Shown: positions 15,492 to 24,270, counted from the first letter of the stretch. The stretch is DNA of 64,000 bases from Thalassospiraceae bacterium LMO-SO8 (GCA_031655335.1 CP134226.1:1364001-1428000), one strand, 5' to 3'. The notes: generated by a model from the sequence alone, not told the origin. Program-made: numbers and translations.

Positions 15492-16460
15492 ATGGACGCC
15501 TTTGCCGATGTTGAGGACACAGGATTGGACGACGACGGCAGGGAAGCCTTCCTGCGCGACGTGATCGAGGGGCTGTCCGCCGCCACCAAGACCCTGCCCT
15601 GCAAGTGGCTCTACGACGTGCGCGGCTCGGCCCTGTTCGAGGAAATCACCCATCTCGACGAATACTATCCGACGCGCACGGAGCTTGCCCTGCTGGCCGA
15701 CATCGCGGACGACCTGGGATCGGCCCTGCCGGCCCGGGCCTGGGTGGTGGAATTCGGATCGGGGTCCAGCCGCAAGTCGGACCTGTTCCTCAACGCGCTG
15801 GACGCCCCCCACGGCTACGTGCCCATCGACGTCGCCGGCGATTATCTGGAGGCCGCCGCCAGCGCCTTGGCCGACCGCCTGCCGCATCTCAAGGTCGTTC
15901 CCGTGGTCGGCGATTTCACGGCCGAGCTTCCCCTGCCGTCCGCCCTCGACGATGCGCCCACGGTCGGCTTCTTTCCCGGCTCCACCATCGGCAATTTCGA
16001 ACCGCCGCAGGCGGCCCGCTTCCTGGCCCGCGCCCGGCGCATGCTCGGCGACGGCGCCTTCATGGTGGTCGGCGTCGACCTGAAAAAGGACCTGGGCGTG
16101 CTGCTGCCCGCCTACGACGACGCCCGGGGCGTGACCGCCGATTTCAACCTGAACCTTCTCGACCGCATCAACCGCGAGTTGGGCGGCGGCTTCGACCGCG
16201 ACCGCTTCGCCCATCGTGTGCGCTACGACGACGACGAAGGCCGTGTCGAGATGCATCTCGAAAGCACGGTCGATCAGACAGTGCACATCGACGGCCATGC
16301 CTTCGACTTCCGCGCCGGCGAGACCATCCACACGGAAAATTCCTACAAATACGCGGTCGGCGATTTCCACCGCGTGGCCGGCGGCGCCGGCTGGCGCGCG
16401 CAGCGGCACTGGACCGACGCCGACGGCCTGTTCTCCATCCATCTGCTTGCCGCCGCCTGA
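15492..16460 (+). CDS. egtD: L-histidine N(alpha)-methyltransferase EgtD
   Basis: A 322-residue SAM-dependent enzyme that trimethylates histidine to hercynine, the substrate of EgtB. Features are KWLYDVRGSALFEEIT near the N-terminus, the SAM motif VVEFGSGSSRKSDLFL, FFPGSTIGNFEP, and HTENSYKYAVGDF near the C-terminus, where histidine-binding residues lie. An ATG at 15477 overlaps the egtB stop codon and would add five residues, and the ATG at 15492 directly follows it. The two genes are thus translationally coupled. The neighbourhood supports ergothioneine production for redox protection. Confidence 0.95.
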   Translation: MDAFADVEDTGLDDDGREAFLRDVIEGLSAATKTLPCKWLYDVRGSALFEEITHLDEYYPTRTELALLADIADDLGSALPARAWVVEFGSGSSRKSDLFLNALDAPHGYVPIDVAGDYLEAAASALADRLPHLKVVPVVGDFTAELPLPSALDDAPTVGFFPGSTIGNFEPPQAARFLARARRMLGDGAFMVVGVDLKKDLGVLLPAYDDARGVTADFNLNLLDRINRELGGGFDRDRFAHRVRYDDDEGRVEMHLESTVDQTVHIDGHAFDFRAGETIHTENSYKYAVGDFHRVAGGAGWRAQRHWTDADGLFSIHLLAAA

Positions 16461-16498
16461 GACTTGCGCCATCCTGAGACCAGCAGGGAGGCAACGCC

Positions 16499-17041
16499 AT
16501 GCGGCGTGCGTTCATCGGCACATTGGCTTTGGTCTTGGGCCTGGTTCTGGGCCCCACGGCGCGCGCCTGCGGGCCCGAGGTCGTCATTCAGTTCATCGAT
16601 TCCAGCCCCGACCTGTTCATCATCGAAAACAAGAGCCTGGAAGCCTGGACCCTGCTGAGCCTGGAATTCCGCGCACAGAAGTCCGCCGGACGCGTGGTGT
16701 TCGACACCGACCTGGGCGGCGCCGGCGCGTCGGAGCCCTATCAGTTCGAGGTGGTCGAAGGCGAGGTCGGCCTGATGAAGGCGCCCGTCGTCGCCGACGG
16801 GGCGGAAGAACTGAGCCTGCATTTCGCCAACTTCGCGCCGGGCCGGAAATTCGTCTTCACGATCGACCTTGACGACCGCCTCGAGAATTCGCCCATGGGC
16901 CAGGCCTACGTGACCGGCGAGGAAATCGCGGGGGCCGAGGTCCTGGGCCTGTTCACCCATCCCAAGATCGGCAAAGGCAACGCCCGGGGCACCTTCGGCA
17001 GCGACGGCAAGGCGCACCTGCGCGGCGCGACCTGCGCGTAA
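16499..17041 (+). CDS. secreted protein of unknown function downstream of egtBD
   Basis: A 180-residue protein with a clear signal peptide (MRRAFIGTLALVLGLVLG, cleavage near ARACG). The mature chain is acidic and beta-rich, with segments such as VIQFIDSSPDLFIIENKS and FVFTIDLDDR. It has cysteines only near the mature N-terminus and at the C-terminus (ATCA), which could form a disulfide. The pattern suggests a small periplasmic beta-sandwich. GGGAGG precedes the ATG. It lies 38 bp after egtD on the same strand, so it may be co-transcribed, but no link to ergothioneine is shown. No family was recognised. Confidence 0.72.
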   Translation: MRRAFIGTLALVLGLVLGPTARACGPEVVIQFIDSSPDLFIIENKSLEAWTLLSLEFRAQKSAGRVVFDTDLGGAGASEPYQFEVVEGEVGLMKAPVVADGAEELSLHFANFAPGRKFVFTIDLDDRLENSPMGQAYVTGEEIAGAEVLGLFTHPKIGKGNARGTFGSDGKAHLRGATCA

Positions 17042-17056
17042 GCCGATGGCGAAACG

Positions 17057-18070
17057 TCAGGTCAGCTTGACAAGCTGTTTGCCGACGTTCTTGCCCTGCA
17101 ACATGCCGATGAAGGCCTCGGGCGCCGTTTCGATGCCCTGGGCGATGGTTTCGCGGTACCTCATGCGGCCATCCGCGACCATGGCTTCCAGTTCCGCCCG
17201 CGCCTGGGGCCAGATGGCCTTGTGAGCGTTGAGCACGAAGCCTTCCATCTTCAGCGACTTGTCGAAGAACAGGTGCATGTTGCGGTTGCCGTGGGCCGCG
17301 CCCGTTTCGTTGTAGCGGGCCAGCACGCCGCACACCGGAATGCGGGCCAGGCGGTTGCACTGCCCCATCACCGTTTCCAAAATCTCGCCGCCCACGTTGT
17401 CGAAATAAACGTCGACGCCGTCGGGGGCCGCGGCCTTCAACTGGCCCGCAAGGTCGGGCGCCTTGTAGTCGACGCAGGCGTCGAAGCCGAATTCGTCCAC
17501 CACCAGTTTGCATTTATCCGGCCCGCCGGCGATGCCGACGGCGCGGCAGCCCATGTCCTTGGCCAACTGGCCGACGCAACTGCCGACCGACCCGGCGGCG
17601 GCGGACACCACCACCGTCTCGCCGGCCTTGGGCTGGCCCGTGATCTTGAGCCCGACCCAGGCCGTCACGCCCGTGGACCCGCAGACGCCGAGATAGGCCG
17701 AGAGCGGCACGCGGTCTTTCGGTTCGACGACGAAATCCAGGTCCGCGCCGTCCGACACCACATGGGTCTGCCAGCCGAGCCGCCCGACCACGTGGGTCCC
17801 GACGGGAAAATCGGGATGGTTCGTCTTCACCACCTCGCCCAAAACGCGCCCGACCATCAGGTCGCCCGGCTTCAGCACGTTGGGGCTGTAGGTCCAGCCG
17901 CCGCCCATCAGCATGCGCTGATAGGGATCGAGCGAGAGATACAGATTGCGCAACAGGAACTGCCCGGCGCCCGGTTCCGGCACGGGGGCCTCCTCCAGGC
18001 GGAAGTTGTCGGGCGTGGGTAGGCCCTCGGGCGTCGAGTTGAACAGCACCCGGGTGTTGGTCTCGGTCAT
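17057..18070 (-). CDS. NADP-dependent zinc-free medium-chain oxidoreductase (CurA/PTGR type)
   Basis: A 337-residue MDR-family enoyl reductase. The N-terminal half includes LYLSLDPYQRMLM, typical of the leukotriene B4 dehydrogenase/curcumin reductase group. The NADP loop is AAAGSVGSCVGQLAKDMG around residues 155-172. There are no structural or catalytic zinc cysteine clusters. It reduces activated C=C bonds of enones. The ATG at 18070 starts MTETNTRVLF, and the longer open frame upstream belongs to the neighbour in another frame. It is the last gene of a five-gene minus-strand run (21547 to 17057) with short gaps. Confidence 0.9.
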   Translation of the reverse strand: MTETNTRVLFNSTPEGLPTPDNFRLEEAPVPEPGAGQFLLRNLYLSLDPYQRMLMGGGWTYSPNVLKPGDLMVGRVLGEVVKTNHPDFPVGTHVVGRLGWQTHVVSDGADLDFVVEPKDRVPLSAYLGVCGSTGVTAWVGLKITGQPKAGETVVVSAAAGSVGSCVGQLAKDMGCRAVGIAGGPDKCKLVVDEFGFDACVDYKAPDLAGQLKAAAPDGVDVYFDNVGGEILETVMGQCNRLARIPVCGVLARYNETGAAHGNRNMHLFFDKSLKMEGFVLNAHKAIWPQARAELEAMVADGRMRYRETIAQGIETAPEAFIGMLQGKNVGKQLVKLT

Positions 18071-18087
18071 GGGCAGGCTTTCTTCGT

Positions 18088-19128
18088 TTATTTGGTCAGT
18101 TCCGCGCGCACGATGGCGGCCCCGTCGGCCATGGCCTTCATCTTGCCGAAGGCGACGTCGCGGGGCAGGTACTTGAGGCCGCAATCGGGGGCCACGATGA
18201 TCTTTTCCGCCGGATGGTGGGCCAGGCCCTTGCGGATGCGGTCGGCCACCGTTTCCGGGCTTTCGATGTCGTGGGTCGACAGATCCAGCACGCCCAGGAT
18301 GATGTTCTTTTCCGGCAGGGTTTCCAGCACGGCGCAGTCCAGATGCGACTGCGCCGTCTCGATGGAAATATCGCACACGGAACAGGCGGCCAACTGCGGC
18401 AGGAAGGAATAGCCCTCGGGCCGTTCGTGGATGATGGCGGCATAGCCGAAGCAGATATGCACGGCGGTCTCGCCCTCAATCCCGTCGAGCGCGCGGTTGA
18501 GCGCGTCCAGCCCGAACTCGCCGGCCTTTTCCGGCCGCGCCTGCATGTAGGGCTCGTCAAGCTGCACCACGTCGGCGCCGGCGGCGAACAGGTCGCGGAC
18601 TTCCTCGTTCACGGCGGCGGCGTAGTCCATGGCCAGGTCGGCCTCGGAGGCATAGAAATCGTTCTGCGCCTGCTGCGACATGGTGAAGGGGCCGGGCACG
18701 GTGATCTTGATCTTGCGGTCCGTATTGGCGCGCAGGAACTTCACGTCCTCGACCTCGACCGCGTGCATGCGGGTGATCTTGCCGGTGATGCGCGGCACCG
18801 GGTTCGGGTGGCCGGAACGGTCCAGCGCCGTGCCCGGATTGTCGATGTCGACGCCCGACAGCGCCGTGGCGAAACGGTTGGAATAGCTTTCGCGGCGCAT
18901 TTCGCCGTCGGTGATGATGTCCAGCCCGGCCCGTTCCTGATCGCGGATCGCCAGGATGGTGGCATCGTTCTGGGCCTCTTCCAGATATTCCGGATCGACG
19001 CGCCACAGCTCCTTCGCCCGCGTGCGCGGCGGGAAACGCCCGGCCAGCTTGGCGCGATCGAGCAGCCAGTTGGGCTGGGCGTAGGAGCCGACCAGCGAGG
19101 TCGGCAGCAGGGTGTTGATGGTGGTCAT
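18088..19128 (-). CDS. cobalamin-independent methionine synthase (MetE C-domain) family protein
   Basis: A 346-residue TIM-barrel protein of the UROD/MetE-like superfamily. Conserved features include VGSYAQPNWLLDR at the N-terminus, ITDGEMRRESYSNRF, QLDEP, HICFGYA and APDCGLKYLPRD. The last two supply the histidine/cysteine zinc site used to activate a thiol. It is half the length of true MetE and lacks the N-terminal domain, so it may methylate another thiol or use a modified substrate. GGGAGGA lies 7 nt before the ATG. It lies between the MBL-fold gene and the oxidoreductase in the same operon. Confidence 0.85.
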   Translation of the reverse strand: MTTINTLLPTSLVGSYAQPNWLLDRAKLAGRFPPRTRAKELWRVDPEYLEEAQNDATILAIRDQERAGLDIITDGEMRRESYSNRFATALSGVDIDNPGTALDRSGHPNPVPRITGKITRMHAVEVEDVKFLRANTDRKIKITVPGPFTMSQQAQNDFYASEADLAMDYAAAVNEEVRDLFAAGADVVQLDEPYMQARPEKAGEFGLDALNRALDGIEGETAVHICFGYAAIIHERPEGYSFLPQLAACSVCDISIETAQSHLDCAVLETLPEKNIILGVLDLSTHDIESPETVADRIRKGLAHHPAEKIIVAPDCGLKYLPRDVAFGKMKAMADGAAIVRAELTK

Positions 19129-19200
19129 GTCGGTATCCTCCCAAAAATGTTTTGCCGACCCTAGCACGCGGGCCGGTGCGCCGGTACAGCCCCGGCGCGG

Positions 19201-20112
19201 TTAACCGGCGACGCGCATCCGCCCGGCCGCGTCGAGAATCAGGGTTTCGAAATGCCGCGGCACGAAGACCTCCGTATCCGGCGCGGCGGCCTTGACCTCG
19301 GCGATGAAGGCGTCGGTCTGCGCCAGGGCCTTGTCCTGGGGCGCACCGAAGGGCAGGCCCTGATCGTCCCAATGGGTCGCGACGACCAGCGGCGGGCGGC
19401 CCAGACAGCGCATCAGCCGCGCCGTGTAGTCATGGATGTCGAGGCGCGGGGGGGCGGCGGCGATGAACGCGATGTCGGGGCGCAAACCCTCGATCTCGCG
19501 CTCGATGAAGTTCATGGAACCGAACAACAGAACCTCGCGCCCGGCGATGCGGATCAGGTAGGCGAGGGTGCCGCCCTCGACATAGTCGTCGAGGCAGAGC
19601 GGCGTGTCCTGCACCGGGATGGTGCCGAAATCCTTGTACAGCTTGCACGACAGGGCGGAATGCAGGCTCGGGATCACGCGGATCGAGAATTTTTCGTAAG
19701 CGTAATCCTCGCCGCCCCGCACGGCATGGATCTGTTCATCCGGCACGCCGCCGTTGATCGCGATGTTGCAGGTACTTTCCGTGCCGATCACCACCGCGCC
19801 GGTCTTGTTGGCGATGTAGGGCACGTCCATGGCGTGGTTGAAATGGGAGTGGGACAGGATGATGTAGTCGGCCTTGGGCACGTGGCGGTCGATGGTCGCC
19901 GTGTCGTGGCCGGCCGGCTCGCTCATCTTCACCACCGGGCGCGGATCGTCGGGAATTTCCGTCGCGTCGTGGGGGCCGTAGCGCCGCCCCTGAAAACGCA
20001 CCCGCGACAGATAGGGGTCGAGCAGGATCACCGTCTCGCCGTCCGTGATTTTCCAGCCCGCCGCCCCGAAATGGGTGAACTGCAACGGGCGCATGTTGCC
20101 GCCGTCGGTCAT
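19201..20112 (-). CDS. MBL-fold hydrolase-like protein with altered metal motif
   Basis: A 303-residue metallo-beta-lactamase-fold protein of the UlaG-like type. The N-terminus FTHFGAAGWKI and LLDPYLSR are typical. The metal motif reads SHSHFNHAMD (about residues 86-95), i.e. HxHxNH. Asparagine replaces the usual aspartate of HxHxDH, so metal site 2 may be weakened or the protein may be inactive. Later metal ligands are suggested by IPSLHSAL and ATHWDDQG. It lies in the operon between the peroxiredoxin (24 bp) and the MetE-like gene. The substrate is unknown, and lactone or phosphodiester hydrolysis are possible. Confidence 0.82.
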   Translation of the reverse strand: MTDGGNMRPLQFTHFGAAGWKITDGETVILLDPYLSRVRFQGRRYGPHDATEIPDDPRPVVKMSEPAGHDTATIDRHVPKADYIILSHSHFNHAMDVPYIANKTGAVVIGTESTCNIAINGGVPDEQIHAVRGGEDYAYEKFSIRVIPSLHSALSCKLYKDFGTIPVQDTPLCLDDYVEGGTLAYLIRIAGREVLLFGSMNFIEREIEGLRPDIAFIAAAPPRLDIHDYTARLMRCLGRPPLVVATHWDDQGLPFGAPQDKALAQTDAFIAEVKAAAPDTEVFVPRHFETLILDAAGRMRVAG

Positions 20113-20135
20113 CGGTCTCTCCTTGGGGTGTCGGG

Positions 20136-20624
20136 TCAGCCGAGGGCCGCGAGAATCTGTTCCGCCGAGGAGACGTTGAGCCCGGGCTCCGTCTCCAGCG
20201 CGAAATGGGTGATCACGCCGTCCTCGACGATCATGGCATATCGCTTGGACCGCTTGCCGTAGCCCTTGGCCGACATGTCGGAGGCGATCCCCATGGCCTC
20301 GGTCAGCGCGCAGTTGCCGTCGGACAGCATGGTGACCTTGCCGGGCGCCTCATGGGCCACGCCCCAGGCGGTCATGACCATGGCGTCGTTGACCGACAGG
20401 CAGGCGATTTCGTCCACGCCCTTGGCCAGGATGGCATCCGCCTGGGCGACGAAGCCCGGCAGGTGCTTGGCCGAACAGGTGCGGGTGAAGGCCCCCGGCA
20501 GGCCGAACACCACGACCTTGCGGCCCTTGAAAAAATCATCGGTGGAAACCGCTTCGGGTCCGCCGTCGTCGCCCATCTTGAAGATGGTGGCGGAAGGCAC
20601 GCGGTCGCCGGTCTTGATGGTCAT
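20136..20624 (-). CDS. peroxiredoxin, Prx5 (AhpE/type II) subfamily
   Basis: A 162-residue thiol peroxidase. The peroxidatic cysteine lies in GLPGAFTRTCSAKHLPGF (C50), which is the PxxxTxxC motif in its Prx5 form. A further cysteine near residue 75 is in DEIACLSVND, a position not universal in the family. It reduces H2O2 and organic hydroperoxides in the cytoplasm with thioredoxin, glutathione or glutaredoxin. AAGGAG precedes the ATG by 10 nt. It lies between mmsB (35 bp) and the MBL-fold gene. The length is normal. Confidence 0.93.
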   Translation of the reverse strand: MTIKTGDRVPSATIFKMGDDGGPEAVSTDDFFKGRKVVVFGLPGAFTRTCSAKHLPGFVAQADAILAKGVDEIACLSVNDAMVMTAWGVAHEAPGKVTMLSDGNCALTEAMGIASDMSAKGYGKRSKRYAMIVEDGVITHFALETEPGLNVSSAEQILAALG

Positions 20625-20659
20625 GGATGGATGCTCCTTAGGTCGTATTGCTTTTGGTG

Positions 20660-21547
20660 TTACTTCGCGCGGTCGCGGATCAGGTTGATGATGCCGGAGA
20701 AATCCTTTCCGGCCTGCCCCGCGTCGGCGTAATCCTGGTACAGCGACGCTGCCTTTTCGGCGACCGACACCTCGGCGCCGGTGCTGTGCGCGGCGGCGAT
20801 GGCGAGGCCCATGTCCTTCAACATCAGGGCCGCCGCGAAGCCGGGGGCATAGTCCCGGTTGGCGGGCGAGGTCGGCACCGGGCCCGGCACCGGGCAATAT
20901 GTCGTGAGCGACCAGCACTGGCCCGACGCCGTGGACGACACGTCGAACAGGCGCTGCGCGTCGAGGCCCAGTTTTTCCGCCAGCACGAAGGCCTCGGCGA
21001 CCGAGGCCATCTGAATGCCCAGCATCATGTTGTTGCAGATCTTGGCCGCCTGGCCGTTTCCCGGGCCGCCGCAATGGACGATGGTCTTGCCCATTTTCTC
21101 CAGGATCGGCTTGGCCCGGGCAAAGGCGTCATCCGCGCCGCCGACCATGAAGGTCAGGGTCGCACCCTCGGCCCCGCCGACACCGCCGGACACGGGCGCG
21201 TCGACCATGGCGAAGCCCTTGGCCGCCGCCGCCGCATGCACCGCGCGCGAGGTATCGACGTCGATGGTCGAACAGTCGATCACCAGGGTGCCCGGCGAAA
21301 GCGTGTCGAACAGACCGCCCAGGCAGACCTCCTTCACATGCTTGCCGGCGGGCAGCATGGTGATGACGACCTCGGCCCCCTGGGCCGCATCGGCCGCACT
21401 CTCGGCCGCCCGCGCGCCCGCTTGTGCCGCCTTGGCCAGCAGGTCCGCCGACAGGTCGAAGGCCGCGACCGCGTGCCCGGCCTTGATCAGATTGGCCGCC
21501 ATGGGATTGCCCATGTTGCCGACGCCGATGAATGCGATGTTGGTCAT
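20660..21547 (-). CDS. mmsB: 3-hydroxyisobutyrate dehydrogenase
   Basis: A 295-residue NAD-dependent beta-hydroxyacid dehydrogenase. The nucleotide-binding motif is FIGVGNMGNPMAANL at residues 5-19. The substrate signature is VDAPVSGGVGGAEGATLTF (about 112-130). The catalytic lysine lies in GNGQAAKICNNMML (about 169). It oxidises 3-hydroxyisobutyrate to methylmalonate semialdehyde in valine breakdown. It is the first gene of the minus-strand operon that ends at 17057. Tartronate semialdehyde reductase is the main alternative, but the motif order and length fit MmsB. Confidence 0.9.
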   Translation of the reverse strand: MTNIAFIGVGNMGNPMAANLIKAGHAVAAFDLSADLLAKAAQAGARAAESAADAAQGAEVVITMLPAGKHVKEVCLGGLFDTLSPGTLVIDCSTIDVDTSRAVHAAAAAKGFAMVDAPVSGGVGGAEGATLTFMVGGADDAFARAKPILEKMGKTIVHCGGPGNGQAAKICNNMMLGIQMASVAEAFVLAEKLGLDAQRLFDVSSTASGQCWSLTTYCPVPGPVPTSPANRDYAPGFAAALMLKDMGLAIAAAHSTGAEVSVAEKAASLYQDYADAGQAGKDFSGIINLIRDRAK

Positions 21548-21889
21548 ATGCGGTGTCCTTCAGGCAGATGCCCGCCCGGCGCGGCTGAACCCGCGACCAG
21601 GGGCGGAGGAAATGGAAGGCCGGAACATTAGCAACCCCCGTCCGGGGCCGGAAGGGGGACCGCAACAATTCCGCCGTCCAAATGAAATTTTTCTTTTACC
21701 TAATATTCGAGAGACCGTCATGTCGGTCGAATAGATGAGAAGCTCCCGCCATCGTGCAGGCGGCCCCTCCGAAGCCGAAGGGGCGGGAGTGACGACACCA
21801 AAACGCCCACGGCCGGGCACGACCGGCCCGCATAGGCCCCCGCCGACGCGGGGGCTCACGCCAACATAAAATATAAGGAGTGCCGATAC
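21548..21889. other. divergent intergenic region mmsB / HD-domain gene
   Basis: This 342-bp region carries the control sequences of both divergent units. It has an AT-rich patch at 21678-21712 and a GC-rich half. A perfect hairpin, GCCCCCGC-CGAC-GCGGGGGC (21836-21855), lies in the presumed 5' leader of the plus-strand gene. AAGGAG at 21875-21880 is the ribosome binding site of that gene. No gene was seen in it. Confidence 0.45.
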
Positions 21890-22942
21890 ATGCTACGGAA
21901 AGCGCTTTATCTTGCCGTATTCCTGGCCTTTGGGGCCATGGGGACACAGGTTTCCGCCGCCGAAATTTCAAAGTCGCGGGTCGATCGGATTCTCGCCATG
22001 ACGCCCACGGACATGGCCAAGACCGGCGCCTGGACGCGGGCCGCCTATGACCGCCTCATGGGCTACATCAATTCCATCCAGGACAAGGAACTGCGGGATG
22101 TCGTGCTGGACATGTACACCAACCCGGAAACCACCGTGTTCAAGGCCAAGGCGAACGCCGATGCCCTGCGCACGGCCCCGGCCACCGGCGGCCCCGGCCA
22201 CCATCATTATCCAGGCGGCCTCGCTGTTCATCTGGTCGAGGTGATCGAGATCGCGCTCGGCTGGCTCAACACCTTCGAGCAGGTCCACGGCATCGGCAAT
22301 TCCGACCGCGACCTGGTGATCGCCCAGCTCGCCCTGCATGACTGGAGCAAGCTCTGGTACAACTGGGACGAAAGCATCGGCAAAGTGAAGAAGCCGGAAT
22401 GGTTTCCCGGCTCCTGGGGCGGTAAGGACGGCCTCGCGAAATGGGGCTGGATGGGCGAACACGGCGCCGTCGTCTACTCGGAACTGCTGAAACGCAAGGC
22501 CCCGCAACGCCTGCTGTTCGGCGCCGCCTCGACCCATTTCGACCCGCAGTGGGATGTCGACCTGACCGCCAAGGACGGCAAGAAGGAAGGCTTCAACGCG
22601 GCCATGATCGAGGCCGCGGCCTATGCCGGCACCGCAGCCCCGCAGATGGACATGGACAAGCGCCGGGCCGAGTGGTTCCTCTCGGCCTATTCGGACGGCA
22701 GCTGGTCGTTCTCCCACTATGTCGCCGGCAAATCGGCCCATAAGTGGATCCGCCTGGTCGCCAAGGATATCGGCGTCGACCCGGACTCGCCCAAGGCCGC
22801 CAAGCTGGCCTGGTTCGTGCTGTCGCGGGTGTCGGATTTCAAGCTGTACAAGATCTACCAGGACGCCGATTTCTCCGTCGATGCGGTGAAACAGGCGATC
22901 CACGGGATCCTGGCCGATTCATCGGCCTACGAAGTGATGTAA
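21890..22942 (+). CDS. exported HD-domain protein (putative metal-dependent phosphohydrolase)
   Basis: A 350-residue protein whose first about 23 residues form a signal peptide (cleavage near QVSAAE). The mature protein has GGPGHHHYPGGLAVHLVEV around residues 100-120 and ALHDWSKLWYNW around residues 148-160. Together these give the H...HD metal-site pattern of HD hydrolases. A periplasmic location is unusual because classical HD enzymes act on cytoplasmic nucleotides. AAGGAG precedes the ATG. It is convergent with a diheme cytochrome c gene. The substrate is unknown. Confidence 0.75.
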   Translation: MLRKALYLAVFLAFGAMGTQVSAAEISKSRVDRILAMTPTDMAKTGAWTRAAYDRLMGYINSIQDKELRDVVLDMYTNPETTVFKAKANADALRTAPATGGPGHHHYPGGLAVHLVEVIEIALGWLNTFEQVHGIGNSDRDLVIAQLALHDWSKLWYNWDESIGKVKKPEWFPGSWGGKDGLAKWGWMGEHGAVVYSELLKRKAPQRLLFGAASTHFDPQWDVDLTAKDGKKEGFNAAMIEAAAYAGTAAPQMDMDKRRAEWFLSAYSDGSWSFSHYVAGKSAHKWIRLVAKDIGVDPDSPKAAKLAWFVLSRVSDFKLYKIYQDADFSVDAVKQAIHGILADSSAYEVM

Positions 22943-22950
22943 CCCGCCCA

Positions 22951-22979
22951 GCCGCCGCCCGTATACGCCGGGCGGCGGC
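22951..22979. terminator. strong hairpin between convergent genes (possible bidirectional terminator)
   Basis: GCCGCCGCCCG (22951-22961) and CGGGCGGCGGC (22969-22979) form a perfect 11-bp stem with a 7-nt loop. It lies 8 bp after the HD-domain gene stop and 115 bp from the end of the convergent cytochrome gene. It lacks a clear T tract on either side. Confidence 0.45.
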
Positions 22980-23093
22980 ACCGGGTGCAGGAGGGTGCGG
23001 GGCAGAGACCAGCACCCCCCGGCGCGGGCCGAAAGTGAGGATGCGGTCCGGGCGGGCATGAACGGCGCCACGCCCGGACGGCATTGGGCGGGC

Positions 23094-23837
23094 CTATTTG
23101 GCCGGCAGGGTCTGGGAGTAGGCCAGAATATCGACCTGGTCCTGGACCGACAGGGCGCTCAGGGCGACCATCGGAATGCCGGGCTGGCCGTTGCGGATCT
23201 TGTGCAGGGTCTCCCACGGATTGGCCTGGGCCACGGTGCCGATGTATTCGATCTTGGGCGCTTCCTTGAAGTTGATCGCGCGGCCGTCGACGCCGTGGCA
23301 GATCGAACAGATCGTCTGGTAGAAGCCGGCCCCACGGCGGATGTCGCCCTTGGCCTTCTTGGTCGCCCGGTCGATGTAGGTGTCCATTTCGATCTGCCCC
23401 TTGGTCACGAACAGGGCGAGCTTGCGCGCCGCCGAGTCCGAGATCATCGCCGGCGTATACCCGTGCAGCTTGCCGCGCAGAGTAGCGACCACCTTGTCCG
23501 GATCGCCGCCGTCCCAGCTGCGCAGGCCCTTGATGCCGGTGGCGTGGGAGCCCTTGGCGTAGGCGCCGTCCTTGCCCTTGTAATCCCAGCCGTGGCATTC
23601 CTTGCAGCGCCAGGTGCTGGCGCCCTTCTGCTTGCCCGCGGGGGGATAGGCGGGATGGGTGCCGGACGGCTTGTCGGCTTCGAGCGCCGACATCCAGTTG
23701 TCGTAAATCTGGCCGCCCCTGGAGATGGTGAACAGTTCCGTCTCGGAAATGTCATCGGCGTTGGCAGCCCGCAGAGGCGCTCCTTGGACGATCGCCCAGG
23801 TGGCGGCGGCTGCCACGACGGCAGTTACTGCTTTCAT
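23094..23837 (-). CDS. exported diheme c-type cytochrome
   Basis: A 247-residue periplasmic electron carrier. The signal peptide (MKAVTAVVAAAATWAIVQG...) ends near residue 25. Two heme-binding CxxCH motifs, CKECHGWD (about residue 77) and CSICHGVDG (about 174), define two cytochrome c domains. ISDSAARKLALF and PWETLHKIRNGQPGIPM are the usual helices and distal methionine region (GIPM). AAAGGAA precedes the ATG at 23837, and an in-frame start at 23945 would precede the signal. It might accept electrons from a periplasmic dehydrogenase, but the partner is not evident. It is convergent with the HD-domain gene. Confidence 0.9.
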   Translation of the reverse strand: MKAVTAVVAAAATWAIVQGAPLRAANADDISETELFTISRGGQIYDNWMSALEADKPSGTHPAYPPAGKQKGASTWRCKECHGWDYKGKDGAYAKGSHATGIKGLRSWDGGDPDKVVATLRGKLHGYTPAMISDSAARKLALFVTKGQIEMDTYIDRATKKAKGDIRRGAGFYQTICSICHGVDGRAINFKEAPKIEYIGTVAQANPWETLHKIRNGQPGIPMVALSALSVQDQVDILAYSQTLPAK

Positions 23838-24102
23838 CGGAATGTTTCCTTTTACCCGATGCCGCCACCTCTCCGCCCGGTGTTCCATCGCCGGTGCGCG
23901 GTCACGGCTGGTTGCGATTGTAGGACGCGGGCCGGGCCGAAACATTGACCTGGGTCATGTCCGCCCTTTCGGCACGGCGACATCGGCTGCGCCAACATCG
24001 CCGGGCACTCGGTGTCCATGGGCTCCAAGGCCTGGGCGCCGGCATTGTTCACCCTGGCGTTCTAGCGCCGGGCCGGGCCGCAGGGCCGGATTTAGGGAAA
24101 TT

Positions 24103-24192
24103 TGGCGGAGGGAGAGGGATTCGAACCCTCGATAGAGTTTCCCCTATACACGCTTTCCAAGCGTGCGCCTTCAGCCACTCGGCCACCCCTCC
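24103..24192 (-). tRNA. tRNA-Ser (anticodon GGA), CCA encoded
   Basis: On the minus strand the 5' acceptor GGAGGGG pairs with TCCCTCC (one G-T pair), followed by discriminator G and CCA (24103-24105). The D-arm contains TGGCCGAGTGGCTGAAGGC, the anticodon stem-loop is CGCTTGGAAAGCG with GGA, and a long variable arm follows, all characteristic of serine tRNA. The T-arm has GGTTCGAATCC. Confidence 0.97.
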
Positions 24193-24241
24193 GCGCGTTC
24201 CGCCACCGGGGCCTTGGCGGCCCCCGGGGAACAGGGGGCGG

Positions 24242-24270
24242 AAAATAGCGGGCGGCGGGGTGGCATGCAA
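24242..24270 (-). promoter_or_regulatory. candidate promoter for tRNA-Ser
   Basis: TTGCAT (24265-24270) and TATTTT (24242-24247) on the minus strand are separated by 17 bp. Transcription would begin roughly 40 bp before the tRNA 5' end. Match quality is moderate. Confidence 0.4.
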
